Shown here: positions 41,365 through 49,964 of the stretch, piece by piece
Numbering within the stretch: the first letter of the stretch is position 1
Layout of the letters: each line of letters starts with the position of its first letter
NCBI GenBank assembly: GCA_018806915.1
Contig: JAGKQI010000096.1
Coordinates: forward strand, 62,001 to 126,000
Direction: 5' to 3'
Length of the DNA: 64,000 nt
DNA from: Phytophthora colocasiae
Taxonomy: Eukaryota; Oomycota; Peronosporomycetes; Peronosporales; Peronosporaceae
Program-made: the position numbers and the translations under genes
The notes under the pieces: generated by a model
The model's input: only the letters and a program-made list of their open reading frames with translations
The model's database searches: none
What the model was told of the DNA's origin: nothing

Positions 41365-42908
41365 TTACTGGAGATTCTTCCAGTACTTTCGTACCTTCGC
41401 ATCTTGTTTTTGGATGTACTGATCTAGCAAAACCTTGACTTCTTTGGCTAGGGAAGTCAGGGGTTCCCACGAATCTTCTACAGACTCTAGGCCTTTCCAG
41501 ACTACAAGAACTTCATAATCTTTGATAGATGTGTTCCACCGATGCTTTTTCAGCGTTGAGATGGCCAGTATGACGCCTTGGGCGGCTACATGCTCGAGGA
41601 TCTCCTCATTCACATCCAGACTACTGTCTGTGTAGAACTTTAGACGAGACGGGTGGACATCTAGTTCGTCTCCCGAGACTAGATGTCGTACTTGAAAGGA
41701 GTGGGAGTCCGCACGGACCACTTTGTAGGGCCCTTGCCAGGTAACCAGCAGCTTGCTACCTTTTTTCTCATCCACACGAGAGCGGAGGACGTAGTCCCCC
41801 ACGTCAAAGTTGACGGTAGTCTCGCCACGATCTCTCTTCTGGTTCAGGAGGCGCTGTTTTAGCCGTTGGTCAGCTACGGGTCGATGCATTGCCCGTAGGC
41901 TGTCACGCAATGTAGCCAAGTGCGTAGCGATAGCCTCTGTGGTCGTTGGGACTTTGATCAACTTCTTCTGGCTGGCGTCGTAGAACTCAGAGAGGGGTGA
42001 CGGGCACGGCAAACCGGTGAAAAGCTCGGTAGGAGCCTTGTTGCCGAGAGATGGCACGGCAGTGTGGTTGATGCTAGATTGAACCAGCGGAATCAAATAT
42101 ACCCAGTCCTTGGTAGAGATCTTGTAGTCGAGGATCATAGCCCGGAGAACTTGGAGGATGTCGCGGTTGACAAGTTCAATCGACCCATTGACACACGGGC
42201 TATAGGCAATAGTAAAATTCTGGTGACTTTTGAGTCGCCGCGAAAGTTCAGCGACCACCTCGTTCTTGAAGTGAGTGCCGTTGTCACTGACCCAGATAGG
42301 AGGTACACCAAAACGACTATGCCAGTCGAGGATAGCGGACGTCGCCACAGCGCTGTCGGCGGTGTCACAGACAACAAGCTCGCAGAAATGCGTGGCGTGG
42401 TCTTTCAAGACTAGAAGATATTTGTCATCGCCGAAAGATTCGCCCACGAATAGAAAATCCCAATGGAGAACGCCGTTTCGCTCGTCACACTCAATGGTCT
42501 CACCCCACGGACGTCGGACAATTCGACCGCCTTTCACATGCGGGCACAGTAGGCAGCCTGAAACGAAAGCGTGTACGACGCGATGGATGTCGGCGATATG
42601 AAACAAACCACGTAGATGGTTCACCATTGCTTGTTCGCCTCGATGTCCTTGTGCACCGCAGTGTGCGATTACACAGAGCCTTCGAGTCAAATCCACACAC
42701 GCTTTTGGAATCCACAGGCGACTGTTAAGTCGCAGAGCATTGTCAGGTCCTTTGGTGGCTCCAAGTGGCGCTTGGTGCTTACGCTGTGCTGCCACGATCT
42801 CCTCCATCGAGGGCCAAACGAATCCTTCATCGTCGAGTGGACGTAGAATGTTTGAAACTCTTGGCTTCGTAGCTGCTTTCTTAGATTTTCTTAAACTCCG
42901 AGTAAAAC
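41365..42908 (-). pseudogene. Element 1 integrase and chromodomain (3' part of pol)
   Basis: The frame is open from the insertion edge at 42908 to the stop at 41365. Domains in order: an H2C2 zinc-binding region (HCGAQGHRG, CLLCPHVKGG), the integrase core with LHWDFLF (first Asp), VSDNGTHF (second Asp) and GSIELVNRD (Glu), then a Gly-Pro-Tyr-Lys GPYKVVR module and a C-terminal chromodomain YEVLVVWKGLESVEDSWEPL. Chromodomain integrases of this clade steer insertion to marked chromatin in fungi. The integrase itself has no defect, but it has lost its upstream pol through the nested insertion. Confidence 0.85.
42904..42908. repeat. Target-site duplication of element 2, left copy (AAAAC)
   Basis: AAAAC immediately before the TG of the left LTR. 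The same five bases follow the CA of the right LTR at 48948–48952. Five bases is normal for Ty3/Gypsy. Confidence 0.9.
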
Positions 42909-43152
42909 TGTAACGGGGTTACACGGCGCTGCGCGCCTTGACTACAATAGGTGTGGTATACACCATCCAGGTCACAAGTCACAGATCCGTGTACGACACA
43001 TAGTGTTTCTCACACGTCACATATGTAGCCAGTTGCTGGCTGTTAGCTCAGAGCCACACATTGCATTTGATTAGGATTTAGTATGTTAGATACTAAATCC
43101 GTTACATTCAGGATTAGGGCAATAAAATAAATAAAAATCAGTTTGCATTTTA

Positions 43153-44124
43153 CTACCTCTGTGCGGAAAATAATGAGCATTTTAAAAAAAATTGCGCAGC
43201 GCTCCGCCTCGTTTCTTTGGGGAGTTATTAGATTTGCAGAGGAGCTATGCGTTTGTGTTGAGCTGCTGACAAAACCAATTTGTGAGCGTACGTGCTCCGC
43301 CACATTAGAAGTACTTCTAGTAGTAAAACGGATCAAACTCAGACGTCGTTGACGTCTCACGAGCAGTTAATGCGTCTGGAACATCAACAGGAGTTGTCAA
43401 TACAGAAAAGGAGAGTGCCATAGCCGCCTGCTGTGCTATGGCAAGCGCTGCCCAACCTTCTTTACGTAAAACCACTTTTCGTCGATGTGGACCACGTCAT
43501 TACCATTGCGTCGAACTTGTAGGTTCCATCAAGCTGAGGTTCATGCAGAACTGGGGCCTCTTGAGGCGATGCAAAGGGGTGAGCAGTGGACGAGTTTGTC
43601 TTAGCGCACGGCGTAGGAAGCCCTCCTTCACGAGTTGTTGCACGAGATATGAGCTCACGCCAGAGCCCTGATGTATAGCACGCTGGTGCTCACGGTCATT
43701 TACAGGCACTTCGGCGAGGCACTTGCACAACTCCACGCGGTTCTTCGTCTTTGCCCTCGGGAGTGTTTTCTTGACTTGACTACCGCTCCTACCCGGTCTC
43801 CCATTGACCGGATACCCTGCTCCCAAATGCGAGAAACAGCGCAGCGGTTTAGATCAAAGTAGGCAGCTCTCCGCCCGATATCGCCGTGCCTGAGCACCCC
43901 TCCGTTGCTGTGAAGAAGCAGCATCTCCCACACTGCTTGGCGCTCTTCGTCAGACGCCCCCGATCTGCTCATCGCCGCTCCGGTTTGAAAGTGATGGGGG
44001 GAGGTCCAGCGGGAAGATTGGGCGGGAGATTCGAAATTCAAAATATGATCAGATTTGCAAGGTATAGATTCTGAACAGGATGTAATACAATTGGAAATGC
44101 TCATTATTTTCCGCACGGAGGTAG
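43153..44124 (-). mobile_element. Tc1/mariner-type DNA transposon, internally deleted, 972 bp
   Basis: 30-bp terminal inverted repeats starting CTACCTC[T/C]GTGCGG and ending TAATGAGCATTT (43153–43182; 44095–44124) with one mismatch. They are flanked by TA (43151–43152 and 44125–44126), the canonical Tc1/mariner target. The uninterrupted sequence is present in the right LTR, which proves the ends. It contains transposase remnants. Confidence 0.92.
43436..43973 (-). pseudogene. Tc1/mariner transposase fragment
   Basis: ATG at 43971–43973 begins a helix-turn-helix-like N-terminus (SDEERQAVWEMLL…AVSRIWEQG). After a frame change the chain continues to a HIDEKWFY motif, which carries the first catalytic Asp of mariner-type transposases, and stops at 43436–43438. 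The second and third acidic residues are absent. It is therefore a deleted, non-functional copy, although its ends could still be mobilised by an active relative. Confidence 0.7.
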
Positions 44125-44294
44125 TACATAATTAGTGTTAGTTCCTTTATTATAGGGACACTGATTGTGAGAGTCCCGTATTTAGTGGACTACTTGGTTC
44201 TTGTATAGAACCGAAGGCTAGTGCCTAGCAAGCAGGACTCTACGAGTCAACCAAACTTCCTCTGTGCCGTGCACACCTACGCAGCCCCGCTGCA

Positions 44295-44312
44295 CCTGGT
44301 AGCACTTGTAGT
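44295..44312 (+). promoter_or_regulatory. Element 2 primer-binding region
   Basis: Two bases after the left LTR the sequence TGGTAGCACTTG begins with TGG, as expected for pairing with a tRNA CCA end. The tRNA is not identified. Confidence 0.55.
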
Positions 44313-44351
44313 CAATCCAACTCCTGAGTTGAAGACTGTTTCTCTGTGAGA

Positions 44352-47216
44352 ATGGAGCCAGAAGCATACGCTCACTTGACTCCGAGTCAGCGGGACACGC
44401 TTAACAAGCTTTCGTCCTTGCTGGGCCCTGAAGGTATGGCGTACCTTGCGTCTCAAGGGCCGGAGGCCGTCAACGCGCGCCTGGAGACATTTGCCTCGTA
44501 CGAGAACGCTCTCGTTGAGCACATTCAGCGGAATGTAAAAGGAGTTAATCCCGCTCCGAGAGCTAAGCCCGTCACGCTCAGCGTGAAGACCTTTCACGGG
44601 CACGAAGGAGAGAACCTCCTATTGTGGACCCGAGAGGTCGAAATGGCCATGGGGGCCGCTATGCTCCAGTTGGAAGGCCAACGCGTGGCGTTCGCCATCT
44701 CTAAGCTCGAAGGTCGAGCACGAGAATGGGCCTTGACGTCTGGGACGTCGGTGGAAATGGCCTTCCCCACTTGGGGTGAGCTTAAGGCCAAGCTTACGCA
44801 AGTGTTTGCTCCACCTAACCAGGCGTATCGCGTGCGGTCACGCTTCCTTGCTTGCCGACAGGGCAAGAAGGACCTGGTGGACTATGTCCAAGAGCTGCGC
44901 ACGCTCATTGCCGGCATGGCTGCCGATCCTCTACCTGAGGTGGTCACTGTGACTATCTTCATGGAAGGTCTGAGAGCTGGCGTGGCCAGGACGGAGGCAT
45001 TCCGTCAGAATCCTCGCACCTTCGAGGACGCTGTTAGCGTGGCATTGAATGCTGAACACAACTTTAAGTTGTCGAGGGTCGGTGCTAACAGCACAGGGTC
45101 CGGGGGACCCGAGCCCATGGACCTCAGCTATGCTGAAGATGAAGTAGCCGAGCTACGAGCTGCGGTGCAGCGTATGAGCACTCGTCGGTGCTACACGTGT
45201 GGTAGTCCCACACACCTGAGGCCCAACTGCCCTCTGGACTATGAGTTATCTCATGTCACCTCGGTGACGTCGTCCGTGACGGACATGGTTCGAGCAGCGT
45301 ACGCTCAGGACGACTCTTGTGTCGCGCTGCTTCAAGCTCTAGGGAGCGATGAGTTTAAGGACTCAAAGGTGACTCTGTCACGACGCCTAAAGGCGAGACT
45401 CCAACGCTATAGCCTGGAAGGCGGTCTGCTGTACTACAGCACGGGTCAGGATGACCCACCACGTGTGGTGGTTCCTCACGATGAGGACCTGAAGTATCGT
45501 ATCCTCTATGAGGCCCACGACACGCCCACAAGCGGCCACCTCGGTCGCGAGAAGACCTACGGCTCGGTGAGCTCCATGTACTGGTGGCCGAAGATGTACA
45601 AGTGGGTCAGCACATATGTGCGCACGTGCGAGACGTGTCAGCGGGTTAAACCCTCGCCGCATGCGGCTGCGCCTTTGGCGAGCTTACCTGTGCCCTCTGG
45701 GTGTTGGCAGTCCATAAGTATGGACTTTGTGTTTGGCCTGCCGAAGGACTCGGCAGGCAACACGGGCGTGGTGGTCTTTGTTGACCGTCTGAGCAAGATG
45801 GCTCACCTCGCGGCTGTGCCGGACACCGTCGATGGCGCTGGTACAGCGACGATCTTCATCGATCGGGTCTTCCGCCAGCATGGGCTGCCTGAGACCATTG
45901 TCTCGGATCGAGATCCCCGTTTCACGGGTCACTTCTGGACGTCCGTCTTCAAGGTGCTGGGCACTCGACTGGACATGTCAACGGCGGACCATCCGCAGAC
46001 CGACGGTCAGACCGAACGCGTGAACCGCGTTCTGGAGGACATCCTCCGCAGCGTATGCGCTGAAACGCCGAAGCGTTGGAGCGCTATGCTCCCTCTCGTT
46101 GAGTTCTCAATGAACAATGCGGTGCATGCCTCGACAGGCTTCACCCCGTTCTACGTGAACGGCCTTGCGCATCCGCGCGTCCCGCTCACTCCGCCTCGCG
46201 GTAACCTTGGGCTTAGTGGGGGAGAGGCTGTGCCGTCGCTCGACTCCGAGCTTGCTGATATCAGCCCTTCTGCTGTGCGTAAACAAGTCGATGACTTCCT
46301 CTCGGTGAGATTGAGCGTATTACGCCGTGTGCGTGACGCGATGGCCGAAAGCCAAGACGTTCAGAAAGAACAGGCTGATGCAAAAGGCAGAGGCAATGTA
46401 TGGGAATTTAAGGTCGGTGACCAGGTTTTATTAAACGCTAAGAACCTACCTACACATGCAGTGTCAAGTGTCTTTAAGACGAAATTGCGTCCGCGTTTCA
46501 TCGGACCATTTACGGTCGTGGCCAAGAAGGGCCTGGCATACACGCTTGACTTGCCAAAGCGGATGCGAACACACCCGGTGTTCTACGTCGGCTTGCTTAA
46601 GCCATATCGGGACCCCGCGGGGGTGAGCGCGGAGGCGCTGGCACCGACGACACGTGCCCAGGCTGCGTCATCTGCAGCAGCAACGTCACCTGACCTCGCA
46701 ACTCAGCGAGCTGAAGCTCCTGCTGGTGCAGGCGAGCAGTCAGGGACTGAGGACCTTCGAGCCAAGCCATCCGGCTTTCAATCTCCTCCATGTCATGAGC
46801 GAGACGGGCATGCGAATGCCAAACGCTCTCAGGTTCCCCTGAAGAGACTGGAGTCTGACTCTGGAGAGTACCGATCGAGTGATCGAGTTGATACCAAGCG
46901 CGCCGCGACAAATAGCGCTCATCACACTCGTCGAGTATTGCGTTCCGCAGCGAATCGGCCTCCTCCGCCGTTGCTCGATGAGCAGGGGACTCCCCACTAC
47001 CACGTGGAGCGCCTGATGGCGCGGCGTCGCCACCGTAGTCAAAACCAGTATCTGGTGAAGTGGCGTGGATATCCTCATTCCCAAAACTCGTGGGAGTTTG
47101 AAGGGCCCTTGAGGCAGGACTGCCCTGACGTCGTGGACGCTTTTGATCGCGAAGATCGGGGGCGCCCGAAGGGCTCGAGGTCGACCACTCGGTCGACACC
47201 CGCTTCTCACCACTAG
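44352..47216 (+). CDS. Element 2 gag–integrase–chromodomain polyprotein lacking protease, RT and RNase H
   Basis: 954 residues from the ATG at 44352, no stops. Residues about 1–275 are a Ty3-type gag (retrotransposon gag motif [17 protein letters not shown]…F…[13 protein letters not shown]). A zinc knuckle [14 protein letters not shown] lies at about 279–292. Only about 40 residues later comes the integrase H2C2 region ([10 protein letters not shown]…CETCQRVK). The DDE core follows: [19 protein letters not shown] and DGQTERVNR. After that come a GPFTVV module and a chromodomain [18 protein letters not shown] near 885–905. The missing middle was removed without breaking the frame, at about 45242–45300. 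Such an ORF could still make gag and integrase. The last 200 codons overlap the antisense ORF. Confidence 0.9.
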   Translation: MEPEAYAHLTPSQRDTLNKLSSLLGPEGMAYLASQGPEAVNARLETFASYENALVEHIQRNVKGVNPAPRAKPVTLSVKTFHGHEGENLLLWTREVEMAMGAAMLQLEGQRVAFAISKLEGRAREWALTSGTSVEMAFPTWGELKAKLTQVFAPPNQAYRVRSRFLACRQGKKDLVDYVQELRTLIAGMAADPLPEVVTVTIFMEGLRAGVARTEAFRQNPRTFEDAVSVALNAEHNFKLSRVGANSTGSGGPEPMDLSYAEDEVAELRAAVQRMSTRRCYTCGSPTHLRPNCPLDYELSHVTSVTSSVTDMVRAAYAQDDSCVALLQALGSDEFKDSKVTLSRRLKARLQRYSLEGGLLYYSTGQDDPPRVVVPHDEDLKYRILYEAHDTPTSGHLGREKTYGSVSSMYWWPKMYKWVSTYVRTCETCQRVKPSPHAAAPLASLPVPSGCWQSISMDFVFGLPKDSAGNTGVVVFVDRLSKMAHLAAVPDTVDGAGTATIFIDRVFRQHGLPETIVSDRDPRFTGHFWTSVFKVLGTRLDMSTADHPQTDGQTERVNRVLEDILRSVCAETPKRWSAMLPLVEFSMNNAVHASTGFTPFYVNGLAHPRVPLTPPRGNLGLSGGEAVPSLDSELADISPSAVRKQVDDFLSVRLSVLRRVRDAMAESQDVQKEQADAKGRGNVWEFKVGDQVLLNAKNLPTHAVSSVFKTKLRPRFIGPFTVVAKKGLAYTLDLPKRMRTHPVFYVGLLKPYRDPAGVSAEALAPTTRAQAASSAAATSPDLATQRAEAPAGAGEQSGTEDLRAKPSGFQSPPCHERDGHANAKRSQVPLKRLESDSGEYRSSDRVDTKRAATNSAHHTRRVLRSAANRPPPPLLDEQGTPHYHVERLMARRRHRSQNQYLVKWRGYPHSQNSWEFEGPLRQDCPDVVDAFDREDRGRPKGSRSTTRSTPASHH

Positions 47217-48609
47217 TGTGAGAAGCTGACGGACTAGCAGCCGAGCTCAGGCTCTGGTCCGTGGCTGGCACAGCCAGCGAGTCTCCCTCGGAGACTGAAG
47301 GAGCATCCTGCGAAGCAGGGATAGTGGCCTGAGAGGCGGGAGCCACTGCCGTCGTGTGACGAGGAAAGCGGCCGGGCCGCACGCGTATCTTCGCGTACTG
47401 GAAGAGTAGACCTCGGGCGAGGCGGACGTCCACCTCGGCGCAGCTCTCCATGAGCCGGTCAAACGACGCGAGCTTCCGTGAAGCCTCGGCCCAGGTGGCC
47501 ACATGGACCATGTAGTCCCGGGTGGTCTCTCCGGTTTGGAGCAGGAGTGGATAAGTCCTCATCTGAGGCACAGACTCCCGTCGTCGTTGCTTATCTAAGC
47601 GTTGCCGATACTCGGCGAGTGTGCACACCTGCGGGGTCAGGAAACGCTCATGGAGCCCCTGTCGCTGCTGAGTCTCAGCCACCGTACGAGGAGGATCGCC
47701 TATGGCGTAACCATGCAGGTTTGGCTGCGCCATCAACTGCTTCACCTGCTCGGCAGGGTCGCGAAGCTCGAAGCCGTAGTCGCGCCGCGACGAAGTCCCC
47801 ACGATGTCCCGTTGGACCGGTCGACGTGACTCTGGAGCACCGCTCATGGAAGCCTCCTGTGCCTCATCCAGAGGGTTGGTGATCGCGTCTTCGACTCCCT
47901 TGAGTGACTCTGGCTCATCGCGAGCAGGAAGTGGTGGTGCGTTGCGCAACGCGTTGAGCACGAGGCTCGAAGGTCCCTCCGGGAACGGATTGGGCTGCCG
48001 CAGCTGCCGAGGAATTGAGTACCGACGCGGATCGCGTGGAGAGCGCAGCTCAGATCGGGTCGTCCGAGGGCTCGCAGGAGCAGGAGACGCATGGGCATCG
48101 CCCTGTTCGGACTCCTCGTAGTCCACTTCGACCTCGCCTTCCTCTGTAGGAGAGCGACGTGGGTCGCGCGTCGGCGACGCTGTCGTGTACTCGAAGGGTG
48201 AGCCACCGCTACCACTTGACGTCGGGCTGGCCTTGAACATCGCTCCGTAGCGAAGGCGAGACGCCGCGAAATACTCCGAAACGGAGAGTGTGAGAGGAGC
48301 CGAGGGCTCAGACCGGAAAGCGCTGAGGCGCTGGGGCGTAGACGCCTGGTCACGGGACACCTCAGGAGCGGTTGGCTCGCTGGGGAGAATTGGAGAATGT
48401 GCTCGTTGAGCCAGCGCGCCCGCGCACTCTCGTTGAGAGATTTCTTTTATCGGAAAGTTGCCGGTGACAGGCCTTGACAAGGCAGTTATGTCTACAGTTG
48501 TAGATACTCCGTATCCACGGTTTGGTGGGGGAGGGTGTAACGGGGTTACACGGCGCTGCGCGCCTTGACTACAATAGGTGTGGTATACACCATCCAGGTC
48601 ACAAGTCAC
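46597..48609 (-). CDS. Element 2 antisense ORF, 670 codons
   Basis: Open on the strand opposite gag–pol, from inside the right LTR (first ATG at 48609) or from an internal ATG (about 48241) to 46597. Pro/Ser/Arg-rich and acidic N-terminal parts ([14 protein letters not shown]) are followed by a compact helical region ([22 protein letters not shown]… [37 protein letters not shown]). A C-terminal coiled-coil-like stretch follows ([12 protein letters not shown]…[19 protein letters not shown]). The helical core lies downstream of pol, where the plus strand has no long ORF, so it is not a shadow. The last 200 codons overlap the chromodomain part of pol. Some plant Ty3/Gypsy elements carry antisense genes in this place; the function is unknown. 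Confidence 0.62.
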   Translation of the reverse strand: MTCDLDGVYHTYCSQGAQRRVTPLHPPPPNRGYGVSTTVDITALSRPVTGNFPIKEISQRECAGALAQRAHSPILPSEPTAPEVSRDQASTPQRLSAFRSEPSAPLTLSVSEYFAASRLRYGAMFKASPTSSGSGGSPFEYTTASPTRDPRRSPTEEGEVEVDYEESEQGDAHASPAPASPRTTRSELRSPRDPRRYSIPRQLRQPNPFPEGPSSLVLNALRNAPPLPARDEPESLKGVEDAITNPLDEAQEASMSGAPESRRPVQRDIVGTSSRRDYGFELRDPAEQVKQLMAQPNLHGYAIGDPPRTVAETQQRQGLHERFLTPQVCTLAEYRQRLDKQRRRESVPQMRTYPLLLQTGETTRDYMVHVATWAEASRKLASFDRLMESCAEVDVRLARGLLFQYAKIRVRPGRFPRHTTAVAPASQATIPASQDAPSVSEGDSLAVPATDQSLSSAASPSASHTSGEKRVSTEWSTSSPSGAPDLRDQKRPRRQGSPASRALQTPTSFGNEDIHATSPDTGFDYGGDAAPSGAPRGSGESPAHRATAEEADSLRNAILDECDERYLSRRAWYQLDHSIGTLQSQTPVSSGEPESVWHSHARLAHDMEEIESRMAWLEGPQSLTARLHQQELQLAELRGQVTLLLQMTQPGHVSSVPAPPRSPPRGPDMA
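48525..48535 (+). promoter_or_regulatory. Element 2 polypurine tract
   Basis: GTGGGGGAGGG lies directly before the right LTR, the expected second-strand primer site of an LTR element read on the plus strand. Confidence 0.75.
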
Positions 48610-48947
48610 AGATCCGTGTACGACACATAGTGTTTCTCACACGTCACATATGTAGCCAGTTGCTGGCTGTTAGCTCAGAGCCACACATTGCATTTGATTA
48701 GGATTTAGTATGTTAGATACTAAATCCGTTACATTCAGGATTAGGGCAATAAAATAAATAAAAATCAGTTTGCATTTTACATAATTAGTGTTAGCTCCTT
48801 TATTATAGGGACACTGATTGTGAGAGTCCCGTATTTAGTGGACTACTTGGTTCTTGTATAGAACCGAAGGCTAGTGCCTTGCAAGCAGGACTCTACGAGT
48901 CAACCAAACTTCCTCTGTGCCGTGCACACCTACGCAGCCCCGCTGCA
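48536..48947 (+). repeat. Element 2 right LTR (412 bp, uninterrupted)
   Basis: TGTAACGGGG to CCGCTGCA; same length as the left LTR once the mariner relic is removed. It serves as the empty-site proof for the mariner insertion. Confidence 0.95.
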
Positions 48948-48952
48948 AAAAC
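48948..48952. repeat. Target-site duplication of element 2, right copy (AAAAC)
   Basis: Identical to 42904–42908. Confidence 0.9.
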
Positions 48953-49764
48953 GCTTCAACCGCACTGCAGTTCTTGGTTGACCAGCCCACCTCGACAGCA
49001 TATCCGCCCAAACGTTAGAAGTTCCGTCGACGTGCTCGATCACATACCGGTTCGACATTAGCTTTAACGCCCACCGCAACAGCTTTCCTCGAATGTGATT
49101 CTTGACGCTGGTGTGCGGCGCGAAAACGTGAATCAAGTTACGATGGTCGCAGAATAGTCGGAACGGACGTGCACGCAACAGTAGGTAGTCCAACGTATCG
49201 CATGCCACCACTATTGGATAAGCTTCCTTCTCAATCACTGTCCAGTTTAGCTGCGCGCCACGGAAAGTCCCGCTCAGACATGTCAACAATTTGTGTTGTT
49301 GAGTAGTCACGTCGGTCTTAGCATCGAAGTCTCGCACCTGGGTGACAACGACCGCGAATCCGGTATCTGACGCATCGGTAAACACACAAGTCGTTGCCTC
49401 GTCATCTGGTAACGCCAACGTAGCAGAAGTAGCTATCAACTCCTTGGCATGGTCGTACGCAGCCTTCTCTTCAGCCGACAGCTCAACCGAAATGCCAGAT
49501 GCGACGCGCTTTGTGCGTTTACCATCTCAGTAGTTCATCAAGTCGCTGTTGCAGCGAATCTACCGCACGTGCATAGTCCACGATAGATTCCCTCATCCAG
49601 TTTGAGGCACAAAGGAACTGCTGTAATTGACCAGCAGTGGTCGGGTATGGCATCGAACGGAGTGTATCTATCCGCTCTGGGTCATGGGCAATACCGGCAG
49701 AAGAAATGACACGACCACACCACTTGACCGTCTGCTGATACAAACTGGACTTCTTTGCACTGAG
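48953..49764 (-). pseudogene. Element 1 RT C-terminus and RNase H (5' flank of the nested insert)
   Basis: Minus strand, read from 49764 downwards. The RT end has SSLYQQTVKWCGRVIS and the following DPERIDTLRSMPYPTTAGQLQQFL, a usual Ty3 RT connection segment. One frameshift near 49519 follows ELLRW; the frame then resumes as SAEEKAAYDHAKELI. RNase H follows with FTDASDTGF (first Asp), NWTVIEKEAYPIV (Glu), FRLFCDHRNLIHVF (Asp) and NVWADMLSRW. The frame then runs into the element 2 insertion site. The catalytic RT palm lies beyond the DIRS junction and is not in the window. Confidence 0.8.
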
Positions 49765-49785
49765 TTGGAGGTTGCAGAGGTGTGA

Positions 49786-49801
49786 AACACCCTGAGGTGT
49801 T
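49786..49801. repeat. DIRS leader hairpin AACACC-CTGA-GGTGTT
   Basis: 6-bp stem with a 4-base loop, 21 bases into the unit. It is repeated identically in units B and C (from 55345 and 60912). A possible recombinase or replication site. Confidence 0.55.
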
Positions 49802-49875
49802 GATAACCGACGAAGGCAGAGTTTCCCAATGCGGTAGTTTAGTAGCTAAGGATAGATTCGGCAGGAGCTCGAGGA

Positions 49876-49895
49876 GGAGGAGTTCAAACTCCTCC
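49876..49895. repeat. DIRS leader palindrome GGAGGAGTT-CA-AACTCCTCC
   Basis: 9-bp perfect arms around CA, 70 bases before the gag ATG, conserved in all three units (B about 55435, C about 61002). An inverted-arm site with a short core is the shape expected for a tyrosine-recombinase crossover site, but this role is inference. Confidence 0.5.
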
Positions 49896-49964
49896 CTCAT
49901 TTTCAGATCTCCTCGCTGCAGCTAAAACCTCCAAACCAGTTTCTCGGACAAAACCAACCTCTTC

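Larger units (their letters stand above)
42909..44294 (+). repeat. Element 2 left LTR, interrupted by a mariner relic
   Basis: It begins TGTAACGGGG and ends CCGCTGCA. After removing 974 bases (972-bp relic plus TA duplication) its length is 412 bp, the same as the right LTR. The two LTRs differ at only about two positions seen (TTAGTTCC/TTAGCTCC; GCCTAGC/GCCTTGC), so the insertion is young. Confidence 0.92.
42909..48947 (+). mobile_element. Ty3/Gypsy LTR retrotransposon, element 2, deletion derivative
   Basis: Full element with two LTRs, AAAAC target duplications, a primer-binding region and a purine tract. It is 6,039 bp, or 5,065 bp without the mariner relic in its left LTR. It encodes gag fused directly to integrase–chromodomain on the plus strand, and a long ORF on the minus strand between pol and the right LTR. 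Protease, RT and RNase H are absent, so it must have moved with help from a complete relative. Confidence 0.93.
41365..49764 (-). mobile_element. Ty3/Gypsy element 1 (chromodomain type), split by element 2 and truncated at the DIRS array
   Basis: Integrase and chromodomain lie at 41365–42908. The RT C-terminus and RNase H lie at 48953–49764. The reading frame continues exactly across the 6-kb insert and one AAAAC target copy, so element 1 was intact at this point when element 2 landed. The 5' part (gag, protease, most of RT) is missing from the window because the DIRS array starts at 49765; it should lie beyond the array if the array is an insertion. Confidence 0.85.

Noticed and set aside
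41365..42807. Second element of the same family as element 2
   Set aside because: Its integrase differs strongly from that of element 2 and lies on the other strand; frame continuity with 48953–49764 shows it belongs to the older split element.
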